A stretch of 64,000 nt of DNA from Maribacter algarum (ex Lu et al. 2025) (nom. illeg.) (GTDB lineage Bacteria; Bacteroidota; Bacteroidia; Flavobacteriales; Flavobacteriaceae), in NCBI GenBank assembly GCA_947495915.1, contig CANMAW010000002.1, positions 248,001 to 312,000 of the forward strand, written 5' to 3'. A program made the translations under genes and the position numbers. Under the pieces are notes generated by a model that saw only the letters and a program-made list of their open reading frames with translations, was not told where the DNA came from and searched no databases. Shown here piece by piece: positions 18,283-28,331 of the stretch (positions within the stretch are counted from its first letter, which is position 1; each line of letters starts with the position of its first letter).

Positions 18283-19788
18283 TTATTCAATATAAACCCC
18301 TGTGAAATCAGTAGGGTCTACTTGTGGTAATACAGCGTTATATTTAAGTGATATCTCTGCCATAAATTTGTTGGCTAAAAGGGCGTAACCTCTGGGTGAT
18401 GGGTGAACGCCATCTAAAGAAAAACCACCTCCTGTGCCGAAAGTTGCAGTAACTGTACTACCATCTGCTAACGGAATTCCGGTAGCATTTAGTGTATTTA
18501 AAAAAGCATTGGCATCAACAAAGGCAAGATCAAAAGTTTCTGCTGCATCAGCTATGGTTTGATTAAATGCTGCAGTGGCATCTGCAATCATCTCTTGTTC
18601 TTCAGGGGTTAATACCCATTGGTCACCTAATGGTACCGCAACACCATTTATTGATGTAGGATCTTCAGGATTTGCAAGTGTTCCTATAAAAGTTCTAGAA
18701 ATAAGCACCATAAGGTCGTCTGCTGTAGCTTGGCGCATATTAATTAATGCAGGGTTGAACGAGGTTAAATCCGTTAAATCTTCATCAATAATTACAGCTG
18801 CATTCGTCGCACCAGCAGTAAATGAAATTGTTCTTCGAGCTACTTCGTCTGCTGAGATAGCGCCCAATTGTTGAAGTTGAGCAAGACCTCCGTTATATGC
18901 AGCATATGCTCCATTTACCAATTCTGCTGTTGCCGCGTCTAATGGAATTGGGTTGTGCGGTACTGTAGTGAAAAAAGGTATTGAAGTGACATCAGGAATA
19001 TTAGCAACTACTCCTTTAGCACCACCCGCGGTTAACGTTTGTACTATTCCGTTATATACCTGAGCAAATGCTAAAGGTGATGTAATATCATTACCGCCAT
19101 AAGTGCTAGGGTCAGGGTTGTTTTTTTGATCTACACCAACTCCACCAGAAGTGGCAAAGCTTAAGATGTCATTATTACCAATCCATAAAGAAAAGAAGGT
19201 AGGCGCTTGAGCAGCAGCATCACCTAATACGGTAGCGTTCGGACTTGAAGCAAATCGGGCATAATACGGATTCGCTAGGCCAGCAGCTACACCTGCAACA
19301 TTTCCGTATCCTGGTGCAAGTAGATGAAAGCTTTTAGCGCCAGGAACTCCCATATTATTAAATGGGCCAGTTAATGTATTAGATATTTCTGTGGTTCCGG
19401 TACCCACTACTGGTGTTGGTAATGGAGAGCCAGAAGCGAAAGAAAGGAAAAGGCGATTGCCTAAAATTTGTTGCCCCCCTAAGGTGGCGCCACCAAAATT
19501 ATCTGCCATAAGTGGAATGGTAAATTCTCCTCCACCGGCAGCTTCAAAACTAGCAGCCATCATATTTGGAAAGGAAGCCGTTTGGCCATCAATAAACAGG
19601 GCGTTATCAGAAAAACCTGCGGTTAAAGAATTTCCAACCGATATAAAATTAGAAAAATCTGCCTCACCGCTTGTATAATTTACTGGGGTGGGTGTTGGAG
19701 TTTGAAAAACTGGAGCAACGGCATCGTCGCTAAGGCACGAAACCAATAATAAGCTCGAGCAAGAAAGCAAAGCTAGGAACTTTTTCAT
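18283..19788 (-). CDS. SGNH/GDSL-type hydrolase lipoprotein
   Basis: A 501-residue predicted lipoprotein: signal peptide with lipobox LLVSC (Cys18) followed by a Ser/Asp-rich start and a Thr/Pro linker. The SGNH blocks are visible: block I SVGNSLTAG (Ser54 as nucleophile), block III with WIGNNDIL, and block V DGVHPSPRGY with the Asp-x-x-His pair. It is expected to be an outer-membrane esterase or lipase; the substrate is not visible. A consensus promoter and an upstream palindrome suggest regulated expression. Confidence 0.87.
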   Translation of the reverse strand: MKKFLALLSCSSLLLVSCLSDDAVAPVFQTPTPTPVNYTSGEADFSNFISVGNSLTAGFSDNALFIDGQTASFPNMMAASFEAAGGGEFTIPLMADNFGGATLGGQQILGNRLFLSFASGSPLPTPVVGTGTTEISNTLTGPFNNMGVPGAKSFHLLAPGYGNVAGVAAGLANPYYARFASSPNATVLGDAAAQAPTFFSLWIGNNDILSFATSGGVGVDQKNNPDPSTYGGNDITSPLAFAQVYNGIVQTLTAGGAKGVVANIPDVTSIPFFTTVPHNPIPLDAATAELVNGAYAAYNGGLAQLQQLGAISADEVARRTISFTAGATNAAVIIDEDLTDLTSFNPALINMRQATADDLMVLISRTFIGTLANPEDPTSINGVAVPLGDQWVLTPEEQEMIADATAAFNQTIADAAETFDLAFVDANAFLNTLNATGIPLADGSTVTATFGTGGGFSLDGVHPSPRGYALLANKFMAEISLKYNAVLPQVDPTDFTGVYIE

Positions 19789-19841
19789 TTGTGTTTTTTT
19801 GAGTTAAGTCTTGTAACGTAAGTGTTAAATACGTGTAAATT

Positions 19842-19871
19842 CAAAATTAACCAAAATTATCACACACGCAA
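19842..19871 (-). promoter_or_regulatory. Promoter for the GDSL lipoprotein gene
   Basis: Minus-strand TTG (19871-19869), 19 bp spacer and TAATTTTG (19849-19842). A second TAATTTTG lies at 19859-19852. It predicts a leader of about 47 nt. Confidence 0.6.
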
Positions 19872-19887
19872 TAAATTGGGTAAAAAA

Positions 19888-19903
19888 ATTATGCATGCAT
19901 AAT
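19888..19903. promoter_or_regulatory. Perfect 16 bp palindrome, candidate operator
   Basis: ATTATGC-AT-GCATAAT lies just upstream of the -33 element of the GDSL lipoprotein promoter. The same core with centre GT occurs at 31469-31492 over the KAS III promoter. Confidence 0.5.
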
Positions 19904-19918
19904 AAATCACCCTTTTGA

Positions 19919-20692
19919 TTATGAATTCATGAATTTTAGCGATTTTTCAAAAAACTGTTTTGGATTTTCAGCATGTAGCCAATGACCCGCCTTGTCAATG
20001 GTTTCAATTTGTGCTTTTGGAAAGTGACAATGAATAACTTCAATATCATTTGATGAGATATACTCAGATGCGTCTCCTTTTAAGAATAGGGTAGGGCCTT
20101 CGAAACTAGCTGTAGTGCTAATATTTTCGCCTATTTCTTCCATTTTTTCTTTTAAAACGGGTAGGTTGAATCGAAATGCCAGGCTGCCTTTTTTAATCCA
20201 ATAAAGGTTTTTTAAAAGAAATTGACGTATTCCAACTTCTGATATATGATTGGAAAGTTCCTTATCTGCCTGTGTTCGTGATTGAATTTGACTTAGGTCT
20301 AATGATGAAAGCCCGTTTAAGATATACTGGTGATGAGGGGGATAATATTTTGGAGCAATATCAGCAACAATAAGTTTTTCAGTTAACTCTGGGTAGTCGC
20401 AAGCGAATTGCATTGCAGTTTTTCCACCCATTGAATGACCTAAAATTGAAGCTTTCTCTATATTGTTCTGTTCGAGATAGTCTTTGATATCCTTAGCTAA
20501 AATATCATAATTGAAGGCTTCAGAATGAAAACTTCTACCATGGTTTCGTTGGTCTACTAAGTGAACTTGAAATCCGTTTTCAGCATATTGATTACCTAGG
20601 GTTTTCCAATTATCGCTCATTCCTAAAAATCCATGAAGAATAACTAAAGGTTTTCCTGATCCTAACACGCTAGCATGTAATTGTTGGCTCAT
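19919..20692 (-). CDS. Alpha/beta hydrolase, YbfF-like esterase
   Basis: A 257-residue alpha/beta hydrolase with the oxyanion HGFLG near residue 21, the QRNHGRS segment, nucleophile elbow GHSMGG and catalytic His in [10 protein letters not shown]. This is the pattern of YbfF-type short acyl esterases. The ATG overlaps the pdxJ stop by 4 bp (ATGA), so the two are translationally coupled. There is no signal peptide. The substrate is unknown. Confidence 0.85.
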   Translation of the reverse strand: MSQQLHASVLGSGKPLVILHGFLGMSDNWKTLGNQYAENGFQVHLVDQRNHGRSFHSEAFNYDILAKDIKDYLEQNNIEKASILGHSMGGKTAMQFACDYPELTEKLIVADIAPKYYPPHHQYILNGLSSLDLSQIQSRTQADKELSNHISEVGIRQFLLKNLYWIKKGSLAFRFNLPVLKEKMEEIGENISTTASFEGPTLFLKGDASEYISSNDIEVIHCHFPKAQIETIDKAGHWLHAENPKQFFEKSLKFMNS

Positions 20693-21402
20693 TTAAGTTT
20701 GTTTAAATACATATTTACTACATTTTCTAATCCTAAATAAATTGATTCACATATCAATGCATGGCCAATAGAAACTTCTAGTAAGTGCGGAACTTGTTTT
20801 TTGAAATACTCGATATTGTCTAGACTTAAGTCATGCCCAGCATTAATACCTAAACTGAGATCATTAGCTGTTTCAGCAGCTTGTGTATATGCTTGTACTG
20901 CTAAACTTGGGTTTTTGGTATAGGTTTTGGCAAAATTTTCAGTGTACAATTCTATTCTATCACAACCAATTTTTGCAGCACCTTGTATCATTGATTTCAC
21001 TGGGTCTACGAAAATTGAAGTGCGAATGCCATTCTGCTTGAACGTTTGAATGACATCCTTTAGAAAAACTTCATTAGCAATGGTGTCCCACCCTGCATTT
21101 GAAGTAATGGCATCCACGGCATCTGGTACTAAGGTCACCTGTGTTGGTTTGGTTTCTAAAACTAATGCAATAAACTTGTCATTGGGATTGCCTTCAATAT
21201 TAAATTCGGTACGCACTAATTTTGATAAATCTCGAGCATCTTGATAGCGAATATGACGCTCGTCTGGTCGTGGGTGTATCGTTATACCTTGTGCTCCAAA
21301 ACTTTCAATGTCAGTAGCCACCTTCAATAAGTCTGGTACATTGCCACCTCTCGCATTACGTAAAGTGGCAATTTTGTTGATGTTAACACTTAATTTTGTC
21401 AT
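20689..21402 (-). CDS. pdxJ: Pyridoxine 5'-phosphate synthase PdxJ
   Basis: PdxJ condenses 1-deoxy-xylulose 5-phosphate with 3-amino-2-oxopropyl phosphate to pyridoxine 5'-phosphate. The 237-residue TIM barrel shows [17 protein letters not shown] at the N-terminus, [17 protein letters not shown] and the late [10 protein letters not shown] phosphate-binding segment. It is the first gene of a two-gene unit with an overlapping esterase, divergent from a CBS-domain gene. Confidence 0.96.
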   Translation of the reverse strand: MTKLSVNINKIATLRNARGGNVPDLLKVATDIESFGAQGITIHPRPDERHIRYQDARDLSKLVRTEFNIEGNPNDKFIALVLETKPTQVTLVPDAVDAITSNAGWDTIANEVFLKDVIQTFKQNGIRTSIFVDPVKSMIQGAAKIGCDRIELYTENFAKTYTKNPSLAVQAYTQAAETANDLSLGINAGHDLSLDNIEYFKKQVPHLLEVSIGHALICESIYLGLENVVNMYLNKLK

Positions 21403-21503
21403 TTGTTGAATGTAAGTATTGTTCTTAAAAACGACTGTAAAAATACAAATTAGGCATGCCTTTTGATATTTTTAATTAGTATTTTGCGTTTATAAATTGT
21501 TCC

Positions 21504-22160
21504 ATGCAGATTCAAAACCACATATTAAACACTTTGCCCGTTTTTAAAATCGATGATTCATTAGAAAAAGTGATTTCGTTTTTTAAGGATACTACGTTTT
21601 CACATGTTGCGGTAACTGAGAAAGGAAGGTTCGTGGGTGTTTTGAGTGAAAATGATCTTGAGAATTTTAAGATTCACAAAAAAATAGAAGATTATCGCTA
21701 TAATCTCGATAGTTTCTTTGTGCGTAAAGATACCAATTGGCTTGATGTTTTAGAAAAATTTGCGCGTAATGAGGCTAATTTATTAGCGATTTTAGGAAAT
21801 AATGAGAATGTCATTGGTTACTACGATCTTACTGATATAGTTTCGGTATTTATTGATACACCATTTTTTACAGAACCCGGAGGCATCATTGTTGTTGCAA
21901 AAGGCGTAAAAGATTATTCTTTCAGTGAAATTGCTCAAATTGTTGAAAGTAACAATACTAAAGTGATTGGAGCATTTATAACCGAAATGCATAACGATGT
22001 GATTCAAGTAACAGTAAAAGTTGGCTCAACCAATTTGAGTGAAATTCTTCAAACATTCAGGCGGTACAACTATAATGTGCTTTTCGGAAATAACGATGAC
22101 CAGTTTTTAGAAGACTTAAAACAACGATCTGATTATTTAGATAAATATCTCAACGTATAA
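21504..22160 (+). CDS. CBS-domain protein with an ACT-like C-terminus
   Basis: A 218-residue protein. Residues about 1-120 form a CBS pair (HVAVTEKGRFVGVLSENDL and LLAILGNNENVIGYYDLTD are the two typical strand-turn segments), and about 130-200 look like an ACT-type domain (GGIIVVAKGVKDYSFSEI...). The arrangement resembles AcuB-type proteins and suggests nucleotide or amino-acid sensing; the ligand is unknown. It lies 5 bp before the NAD kinase gene, so it is probably co-transcribed with it. Confidence 0.82.
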   Translation: MQIQNHILNTLPVFKIDDSLEKVISFFKDTTFSHVAVTEKGRFVGVLSENDLENFKIHKKIEDYRYNLDSFFVRKDTNWLDVLEKFARNEANLLAILGNNENVIGYYDLTDIVSVFIDTPFFTEPGGIIVVAKGVKDYSFSEIAQIVESNNTKVIGAFITEMHNDVIQVTVKVGSTNLSEILQTFRRYNYNVLFGNNDDQFLEDLKQRSDYLDKYLNV

Positions 22161-22165
22161 GTTTC

Positions 22166-23047
22166 ATGAAAGTAGCGATTTACGGCCAAACTTACCAAGT
22201 TGAAGTTTTACAGTATTTAATAGAATTGCTTGATGAACTTCACAAAGTGTCTGCACAGGTATCTATAGAAAAAAGGTTTCATAAGTTTTTGGTTGATAAC
22301 GTAAAATCTGAAAACTATCAAACTTTTACTGAAACAGAGGGTCTTGATAGTTCTTTTGACTTGTTTATTAGTTTTGGCGGCGATGGTACTATTTTGAGAG
22401 CTACAACGTATGTAAAAGATACAGGTATTCCTATAGTGGGGGTAAATACAGGTCGACTAGGGTTTTTGTCTACTTTTAAAAAAGAAGAAGTTCGTAAGGT
22501 TGTTGAAGAATTTGTAAAAGGTGATTATACAATTGTTGAAAGAAGTTTGGTTGAAGTAAGCACTGATTCAAATATACCGGAGTTTAACACCATGAATTTT
22601 GCCTTAAATGAGGTTACCGTAAGTAGAAAAGATACGACTTCAATGATTACAGTTGAAACTTTTCTAAATGGAGAGTACTTAACATCATATTGGGCAGACG
22701 GATTAATAGTAGCAACCCCTACTGGTTCTACTGGTTATTCGTTGAGTTGTGGAGGTCCGGTAATGGTGCCAACAGCAAAGTCTTTAGTGTTGACCCCTAT
22801 AGCGCCACATAATTTAAATGCAAGACCTTTAGTAATTTCAGATGATACGGTAATACGGTTACGAGTATCAGGCCGAGAAGAACATCATCTTGTTTCTTTA
22901 GATTCGAGAATTGCATCTGTTGCAAATGGTAAAGAATTGCAAATTAGAAAAGCACCGTTTAAAGTTAAGATGATTGAATATACTTCAGAGAGTTTTTTAA
23001 AAACACTTCGCAACAAACTTTTGTGGGGTGAAGACAAGCGCAATTGA
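22166..23047 (+). CDS. nadK: NAD kinase
   Basis: Phosphorylates NAD to NADP. The 293-residue protein has the catalytic GGDGT motif (about residues 71-75), VNTGRLGFL, the NEVTVSR segment and TPTGSTGYSLSCGGP. It follows the CBS gene by 5 bp and opens the conserved run towards uppS and bamA. Confidence 0.96.
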   Translation: MKVAIYGQTYQVEVLQYLIELLDELHKVSAQVSIEKRFHKFLVDNVKSENYQTFTETEGLDSSFDLFISFGGDGTILRATTYVKDTGIPIVGVNTGRLGFLSTFKKEEVRKVVEEFVKGDYTIVERSLVEVSTDSNIPEFNTMNFALNEVTVSRKDTTSMITVETFLNGEYLTSYWADGLIVATPTGSTGYSLSCGGPVMVPTAKSLVLTPIAPHNLNARPLVISDDTVIRLRVSGREEHHLVSLDSRIASVANGKELQIRKAPFKVKMIEYTSESFLKTLRNKLLWGEDKRN

Positions 23048-23138
23048 ATATCTTACCAAACAATAAATACTTCCAAAACCTGTTTATCAAGTTAGAACAG
23101 TAATATAATAATGAAATAGATTAAAATACGGCAATTAT

Positions 23139-23146
23139 TATATTTG
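23139..23146 (+). promoter_or_regulatory. Possible -7 element for the DUF6089 gene
   Basis: TATATTTG is an exact TAnnTTTG match, 17 bp before the ATG, giving a very short leader. No -33 TTG is seen. Confidence 0.4.
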
Positions 23147-23163
23147 CAAATTTTTATGATTTT

Positions 23164-23862
23164 ATGGGAAGATGTATTGTTTTAGTTCTCCTTTTTGCTT
23201 TTACTTCGTTAAATGCTCAAACCTATGAGGTTGGTGCTTTTGTGGGAGGTGCTAACAATATCGGTGATGTGGGTAGAACCACCTATGTAATGCCTTCTAA
23301 TTATGCCGTGGGTGGATTGTTCAAGTGGAACAAAAGTAAACGCTATGCTTGGCGTGCCAGTGTATATTATGGAAAATTTACCGCCGACGATTCTAAATCT
23401 AATATAACCTCAAGACAACAAAGAGGTTACGAGCTTGATAATTCAATTCTAGAGGCGTCGGCAGGTTTAGAATTTAATTTTGTAGAATATAATCTTCACA
23501 AGTTAGGCCCAGCTTTTACTCCTTACCTATATACAGGTCTTACTTATTTTAGATATGACTATAATTATTTCGATGCAGGTTCACTTCAAGATGGATTGAA
23601 CCAGAGAGATGGCTCTTTGGCCATACCTATGACCATCGGATTTAAGTATCGCATAAGTGAATTGTTTATACTTGGTGGTGAAGTGGGTGCACGTTATACG
23701 TTTACTGATAATTTAGATGCGAGCAATCCTGAGAATTCAAATGTCGCAGTTCAAATTGATCCTAAATTTGGAAATATCTTCGATAATGACTGGTATGTTT
23801 TTACCGGTATTACTTTTACTTATACCTTCGGAAGAAAACCTTGTATGGATTGTTTTGAGTGA
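23164..23862 (+). CDS. DUF6089 outer-membrane beta-barrel protein
   Basis: A 232-residue secreted protein: signal peptide ending in LNAQ (residues 1-19) and alternating beta-strands ending in an aromatic-rich FTGITFTYTFG segment typical of outer-membrane barrels. The YEVGAFVGGANNIGDVG start is characteristic of DUF6089. It occurs between nadK and uppS in many Bacteroidota. The function is unknown; the neighbourhood suggests a role in outer-membrane or wall biogenesis. Confidence 0.82.
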   Translation: MGRCIVLVLLFAFTSLNAQTYEVGAFVGGANNIGDVGRTTYVMPSNYAVGGLFKWNKSKRYAWRASVYYGKFTADDSKSNITSRQQRGYELDNSILEASAGLEFNFVEYNLHKLGPAFTPYLYTGLTYFRYDYNYFDAGSLQDGLNQRDGSLAIPMTIGFKYRISELFILGGEVGARYTFTDNLDASNPENSNVAVQIDPKFGNIFDNDWYVFTGITFTYTFGRKPCMDCFE

Positions 23863-23899
23863 TTTTCTTAAGATCGCTCGGAAGTCTGAATGCATTGCT

Positions 23900-23907
23900 T
23901 ATATTTG
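23900..23907 (+). promoter_or_regulatory. Possible -7 element upstream of uppS
   Basis: TATATTTG matches the consensus about 100 bp before uppS. It could give the uppS-bamA unit its own start, but no -33 is visible. Confidence 0.3.
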
Positions 23908-24009
23908 CACGATGTTGTATTATTGTATGTTTAACATATGAAATACAGTTATTAATTCTGTAGATGAAGACCGATCTTATTTGTTTACATTTCATTATAA
24001 TTTTTTAAA

Positions 24010-24750
24010 ATGAGCACTATAGCAGATGTCTCGGCTAAAAACTTGCCACGTCATGTTGCCATAATAATGGATGGCAATGGTAGATGGGCTAAACAAAAAG
24101 GAAAACTGCGAGTTTTTGGCCATGAAAACGGAGTAAAAACTGTTCGAAGAACCGTTGAAGATTGTGTGAAACTCAAATTAGAGTACTTAACATTATATAC
24201 TTTTTCAACTGAAAACTGGAAAAGACCTAAGCTTGAAGTTGATACGTTAATGCGTTTGCTAGTATCATCCTTGCGAAAAGAACTTAAGACTTTCTTAAAA
24301 AACAACGTTCGTTTAAACACCATTGGTGACATCGCTTCTTTGCCGACAAAAGCGCATAAAGAGCTTTTAGAAGTAATGGAGAAAACTAGCCATAACACTG
24401 GTTTAACCCTAACCTTGGCACTTAGTTATGGGGCTCGCGAAGAACTTAAAAATGCGGTAAAAGCAATTAGTCTCAAAGTTAAAAATAATATAATTTCTAC
24501 CGAAAATATTGACGAAACCATTATTAATAGTCATCTTTACACGCATAATTTACCAGATGTAGATTTGTTAATTCGTACTAGCGGTGAGCATCGAATTAGT
24601 AATTTTTTACTTTGGCAAATAGCATACGCCGAATTATACTTTATTGACGTATTTTGGCCCGATTTTAGTGAAGATCATTTAGTAAAGGCCATTCAGAATT
24701 ACCAGAACAGAGAACGAAGATTTGGAAAAACTAGCGAACAACTCAACTAG
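24010..24750 (+). CDS. uppS: Isoprenyl transferase (undecaprenyl diphosphate synthase)
   Basis: Makes the C55 lipid carrier for peptidoglycan and polysaccharide by adding isopentenyl units to farnesyl diphosphate. The 246-residue protein has IIMDGNGRWAK with catalytic Asp21, the FSTENW segment, and SGEHRISNFLLWQIAYAE near the end. The downstream bamA ATG follows 4 bp after the stop. Confidence 0.96.
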   Translation: MSTIADVSAKNLPRHVAIIMDGNGRWAKQKGKLRVFGHENGVKTVRRTVEDCVKLKLEYLTLYTFSTENWKRPKLEVDTLMRLLVSSLRKELKTFLKNNVRLNTIGDIASLPTKAHKELLEVMEKTSHNTGLTLTLALSYGAREELKNAVKAISLKVKNNIISTENIDETIINSHLYTHNLPDVDLLIRTSGEHRISNFLLWQIAYAELYFIDVFWPDFSEDHLVKAIQNYQNRERRFGKTSEQLN

Positions 24751-24754
24751 CGAT

Positions 24755-27367
24755 ATGACAAAGTTCATATCACTTGCATTTACATTTACTTTCTTATTAT
24801 TTTTTAATTCCCCCTCAGCAATAGCACAAGAGACTTCTTATGAGGATGGGAAGAAGTATATTTTAGGTGGCTTAGATGTAACAGGATTACAAAGTTATAA
24901 TGAGCAAACCGTAAAAACTTATACAGGACTTAGAGTTGGTCAACCTATAACAGTGCCTGGTGATCAGATAAGTGCGGTACTCAATAAATTATGGGGTTTA
25001 GAGCTTTTTAGCAACCTTGAGTTCTATGTTACAAACATTGAAGGCCAACAAATATATTTAGAATTGGCCATTACCGAGCGACCAACTTTATCTTCGGTTA
25101 AACTCTATGGGGTTAAAAAAAGAAAGGAAGAGAGTATTCTAGATGATACAGATCTTAAAAAAGGTAAGAAAATAACCGAGAGTTTAATAGCTAACACCAA
25201 GAATTACCTTCAGAATAAGTATAAAAAACAAGGTTACTTTAATACTAAAGTAAATATCGTTACTGCAAAAGATACTTCCGAAACCAATGCGGAAAGTATG
25301 GTGATTAACGTAAAGAAGGGTGATAAAGTAAAAATTAAGAAAATTAAATTTGAGGGTAACGAAAAACTCTCAGATAAAAAATTACGTAAGGCCTTAAAGA
25401 AAACCAAGCAAAAGCAATTAGGGCGTTTTTGGAAAAAATCAAAATACATCAAAGATGATTATGAAAACGATTTAAATCTTTTAGTAGATAAGTATGCTGA
25501 AAACGGTTTTAGAGATGCTCGAGTAATTGCTGATACTATTCTTAATGTTGATGAGAATAATATAGATATCAATATAAAAGTTGAAGAAGGTAATAAATAT
25601 TATTTCGGAGATATTGATTTTGTTGGTAATACGGTTTATAGCGATAGACAATTGCATAGCCTGTTGCGAATTAAAAAGGGCTCGACTTATAATGGAGTAT
25701 TGTTACGTGAGCGAGTTGCAGATGATTCAAAACCAGATGCCCAAGACATTACTAGTGCCTATCAGAATAACGGATACTTGTTTTCAAGTATTAACCCAGT
25801 AGAAATTTCGGCGGCGAACGATACCATTAATTTTGAAATTCGAATAATTGAGGGTAAAGAAACATTTTTAGACCATGTAACTGTTACTGGAAACGAAAAA
25901 ACTAATGACCACGTAATTTTTAGAGAATTAAGAACACGACCAGGGCAAAAGTATAACAAGTCTGATATTATTCGAAGTATTCGAGAATTAGGTCAGCTGG
26001 GTTATTTTGATGCAGAACAAATCAAGCCAGATATTCAAAATCCTAATCCTAATGAGGGTACAGTAGATTTGGCGTATAGTTTAGTAGAATCTGGCTCAAG
26101 CCAAATAGAATTGCAAGGAGGCTATGGTGGGGGTGGCTTTATTGGTACTCTTGGATTATCGTTTAGTAACTTTTCAATAGCTAATATATTTAAAGGAGAA
26201 GCATATAAGCCTGTACCTATGGGCGATGGTCAAACTTTTGCTATTCGAGTGCAGGCTAGTAGGTCATTTCGAGTATATAGCGCGAATTTTTCTGAGCCTT
26301 GGTTAGGTGGTAAAAAACCGGTACGCTTCAATTTTAGTCTATCAAGAACGCAGCAATTTGCAGCATCTTTTGATAACAGTGGAAATATTGATATAAATAG
26401 AGATCGTCAATTTGCAATAACGGGTATTAGCGCGGGGTTAGCAAAAAGAGTGCAGTGGCCTGATGATTTCTTTACAATTTCACATACTTTAAGCTATCAA
26501 TTATATGATTTTAGAAACTATAATATAGGATTATTCAATTTTGGTAATGGTAAGTCAAACTCTTTGGCGTATACCCTAGGTATTTCTAGAAATGCTACAT
26601 CAGGTGGTCGTATATTTCCGAGAGGAGGTTCTAACTTTGAAATTACCGCTAAGTTTACACCGCCATATTCTTTATTTAGTAGCAAAGATTTTGAATCTTT
26701 AAGAGATCGAAGTACTGAACTCAATGAGTTGAGAGCTACTGGTGTTGCATTAACTGACGATGAATTACAAGAATTAGAAGATTCTGATCAAGAACGGTTT
26801 CGATTATTAGAGTATTATAAAATTAAGTTTAAAGGAGATTGGTATACAACTTTAGCGGGTAGCGCAGACAAGTCGTTAGTTTTGCGTACCAATGCAGAGT
26901 TCGGTTTTTTAGGTAACTACAATAATGATGTGGGTGATGTGCCTTTTGAACGGTTTTTCTTAGGAGGTGATGGCCGTGCTAATTTTACATTAGATGGTAG
27001 AGATCCTGTGCAGTTAAGAGGTTATCAAGAGCAGGCATTAACTCCAGTTGACCCCATAACACGGCAGGTAGAAGGGGCGTTAATCTATAATAAATTCTCC
27101 TTAGAATTAAGATATCCATTAACATTGAAGCCTTCTGCTTCTATTTATGGTCTAACTTTTTTAGAGGCTGGTAATGCTTTCAACAATTTTCGTGAGTTTA
27201 ATCCGTTTCAACTTAAACGATCGGCTGGAGTGGGCGTTAGAATTTTTATGCCAGCTTTTGGATTATTGGGTATTGATTTTGGTTATGGGTTTGATCAAGA
27301 TTTACAACCAAACTCAACAGGTCCTCATGGTTGGGAAACACACTTCATTATTGGCCAACAGTTTTAA
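24755..27367 (+). CDS. bamA: Outer-membrane protein assembly factor BamA
   Basis: The central Omp85 insertase of the BAM complex. A signal peptide ends in AIAQ, then come about five POTRA domains (roughly residues 30-420; GLDVTGLQSYNEQTV begins the first) and a C-terminal barrel whose loop-6 motif reads LRGYQE in place of the classical VRGF. The start is ATG 24755; the frame is open back to 24722 but those 11 residues overlap uppS and precede the signal peptide. Two Skp-type chaperone genes follow. Confidence 0.95.
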   Translation: MTKFISLAFTFTFLLFFNSPSAIAQETSYEDGKKYILGGLDVTGLQSYNEQTVKTYTGLRVGQPITVPGDQISAVLNKLWGLELFSNLEFYVTNIEGQQIYLELAITERPTLSSVKLYGVKKRKEESILDDTDLKKGKKITESLIANTKNYLQNKYKKQGYFNTKVNIVTAKDTSETNAESMVINVKKGDKVKIKKIKFEGNEKLSDKKLRKALKKTKQKQLGRFWKKSKYIKDDYENDLNLLVDKYAENGFRDARVIADTILNVDENNIDINIKVEEGNKYYFGDIDFVGNTVYSDRQLHSLLRIKKGSTYNGVLLRERVADDSKPDAQDITSAYQNNGYLFSSINPVEISAANDTINFEIRIIEGKETFLDHVTVTGNEKTNDHVIFRELRTRPGQKYNKSDIIRSIRELGQLGYFDAEQIKPDIQNPNPNEGTVDLAYSLVESGSSQIELQGGYGGGGFIGTLGLSFSNFSIANIFKGEAYKPVPMGDGQTFAIRVQASRSFRVYSANFSEPWLGGKKPVRFNFSLSRTQQFAASFDNSGNIDINRDRQFAITGISAGLAKRVQWPDDFFTISHTLSYQLYDFRNYNIGLFNFGNGKSNSLAYTLGISRNATSGGRIFPRGGSNFEITAKFTPPYSLFSSKDFESLRDRSTELNELRATGVALTDDELQELEDSDQERFRLLEYYKIKFKGDWYTTLAGSADKSLVLRTNAEFGFLGNYNNDVGDVPFERFFLGGDGRANFTLDGRDPVQLRGYQEQALTPVDPITRQVEGALIYNKFSLELRYPLTLKPSASIYGLTFLEAGNAFNNFREFNPFQLKRSAGVGVRIFMPAFGLLGIDFGYGFDQDLQPNSTGPHGWETHFIIGQQF

Positions 27368-27415
27368 TTTAAAGAATCGTATCAAAAGCTAAATCATTCA
27401 TTTTAAAAGTTTTAG

Positions 27416-27423
27416 TATTTTTG
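27416..27423 (+). promoter_or_regulatory. Possible -7 element for the first skp gene
   Basis: TATTTTTG fits TAnnTTTG 36 bp before the ATG, after the bamA stop. No -33 TTG is present at the usual spacing. Confidence 0.3.
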
Positions 27424-27459
27424 GCACGATATTTTCTATTGGATAAACCGTAATCAGAA

Positions 27460-28284
27460 ATGAAAGCAAAAACAAAAGTTCTTTTCCTAACAGCAATGAT
27501 GTTATTTTCGGCGTTAAGCTTCGCACAGCGAGGGGTTCGAATAGCCTATGTTGATATGGAGTACATCTTAGAAAATGTTGAAGAATATCGAGCTGCAACC
27601 GAGCAACTTGAATCTAAAGTTCAGAAATGGAAAATTCAAATAGAACAAAAGCAAAGTGCTATTGAGCAAATGAAGAAAGATTTAATGGCAGAAAAAGTGC
27701 TATTAACAGATGAATTGATTGCAGAAAGAGAAGAAGAAATTCAAATTTTAGAAAAAGAAATGATCGAGTATCAACAAGATCGTTTTGGTCCTCAAGGAGA
27801 TTTGGTTTTACAAAAGAGGCAGTTAATTCAGCCAATACAAGATCAAGTCTTTAATGAAGTGCAAAAAATAGGTGCTAATAAAAAGTATGATTTTATTTTT
27901 GATAAATCTGCGGATGTTGTAATGTTGTATTCGCAGAAAAGGCACGATATTAGCGATATTATTCTAAGAGCGATAGCACGAACGAGAAAGGTTAGTGCGC
28001 CAAAGAAGAAAGCTAGAAAGAGTAAGTTTGAAGAGGAAGACGCTGCTGAAGAAGAAATGAGCGATGCGCTAAAAGAAAGAATTGAAAAAGCAGAAGCCGC
28101 TGAAAATGCTAGAAATAAAACAGCAGATGAGAAGCGTGCAGAGCAATTGAAATTACGCGAAGAACGTAAGAAAGCATATGAAGAAAGAAGAAAAAAACTT
28201 TTAGAAGAAAGAGAAGCTAAAAAGAAAGCAAAACAAGAAGAAAGAAATAATGATACCGAGAATGAAGATTCAGGTAGTTTATAA
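27460..28284 (+). CDS. OmpH/Skp family periplasmic chaperone with charged C-terminal tail
   Basis: A 274-residue Skp-like protein: signal peptide ending in SFAQ, then RIAYVDMEYILENV, a long coiled coil (about residues 40-115) and the returning strand KKYDFIFDKSADVVML. Unlike typical Skp it continues for about 90 residues as a Lys/Glu-rich coil (about 185-274). It is expected to hold unfolded outer-membrane proteins for BamA, which is encoded next to it. The role of the tail is unknown. Confidence 0.87.
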   Translation: MKAKTKVLFLTAMMLFSALSFAQRGVRIAYVDMEYILENVEEYRAATEQLESKVQKWKIQIEQKQSAIEQMKKDLMAEKVLLTDELIAEREEEIQILEKEMIEYQQDRFGPQGDLVLQKRQLIQPIQDQVFNEVQKIGANKKYDFIFDKSADVVMLYSQKRHDISDIILRAIARTRKVSAPKKKARKSKFEEEDAAEEEMSDALKERIEKAEAAENARNKTADEKRAEQLKLREERKKAYEERRKKLLEEREAKKKAKQEERNNDTENEDSGSL

Positions 28285-28331
28285 TTAATTCACTAACATA
28301 AATTAACACTCAAATTATTAAAATTAAACTC

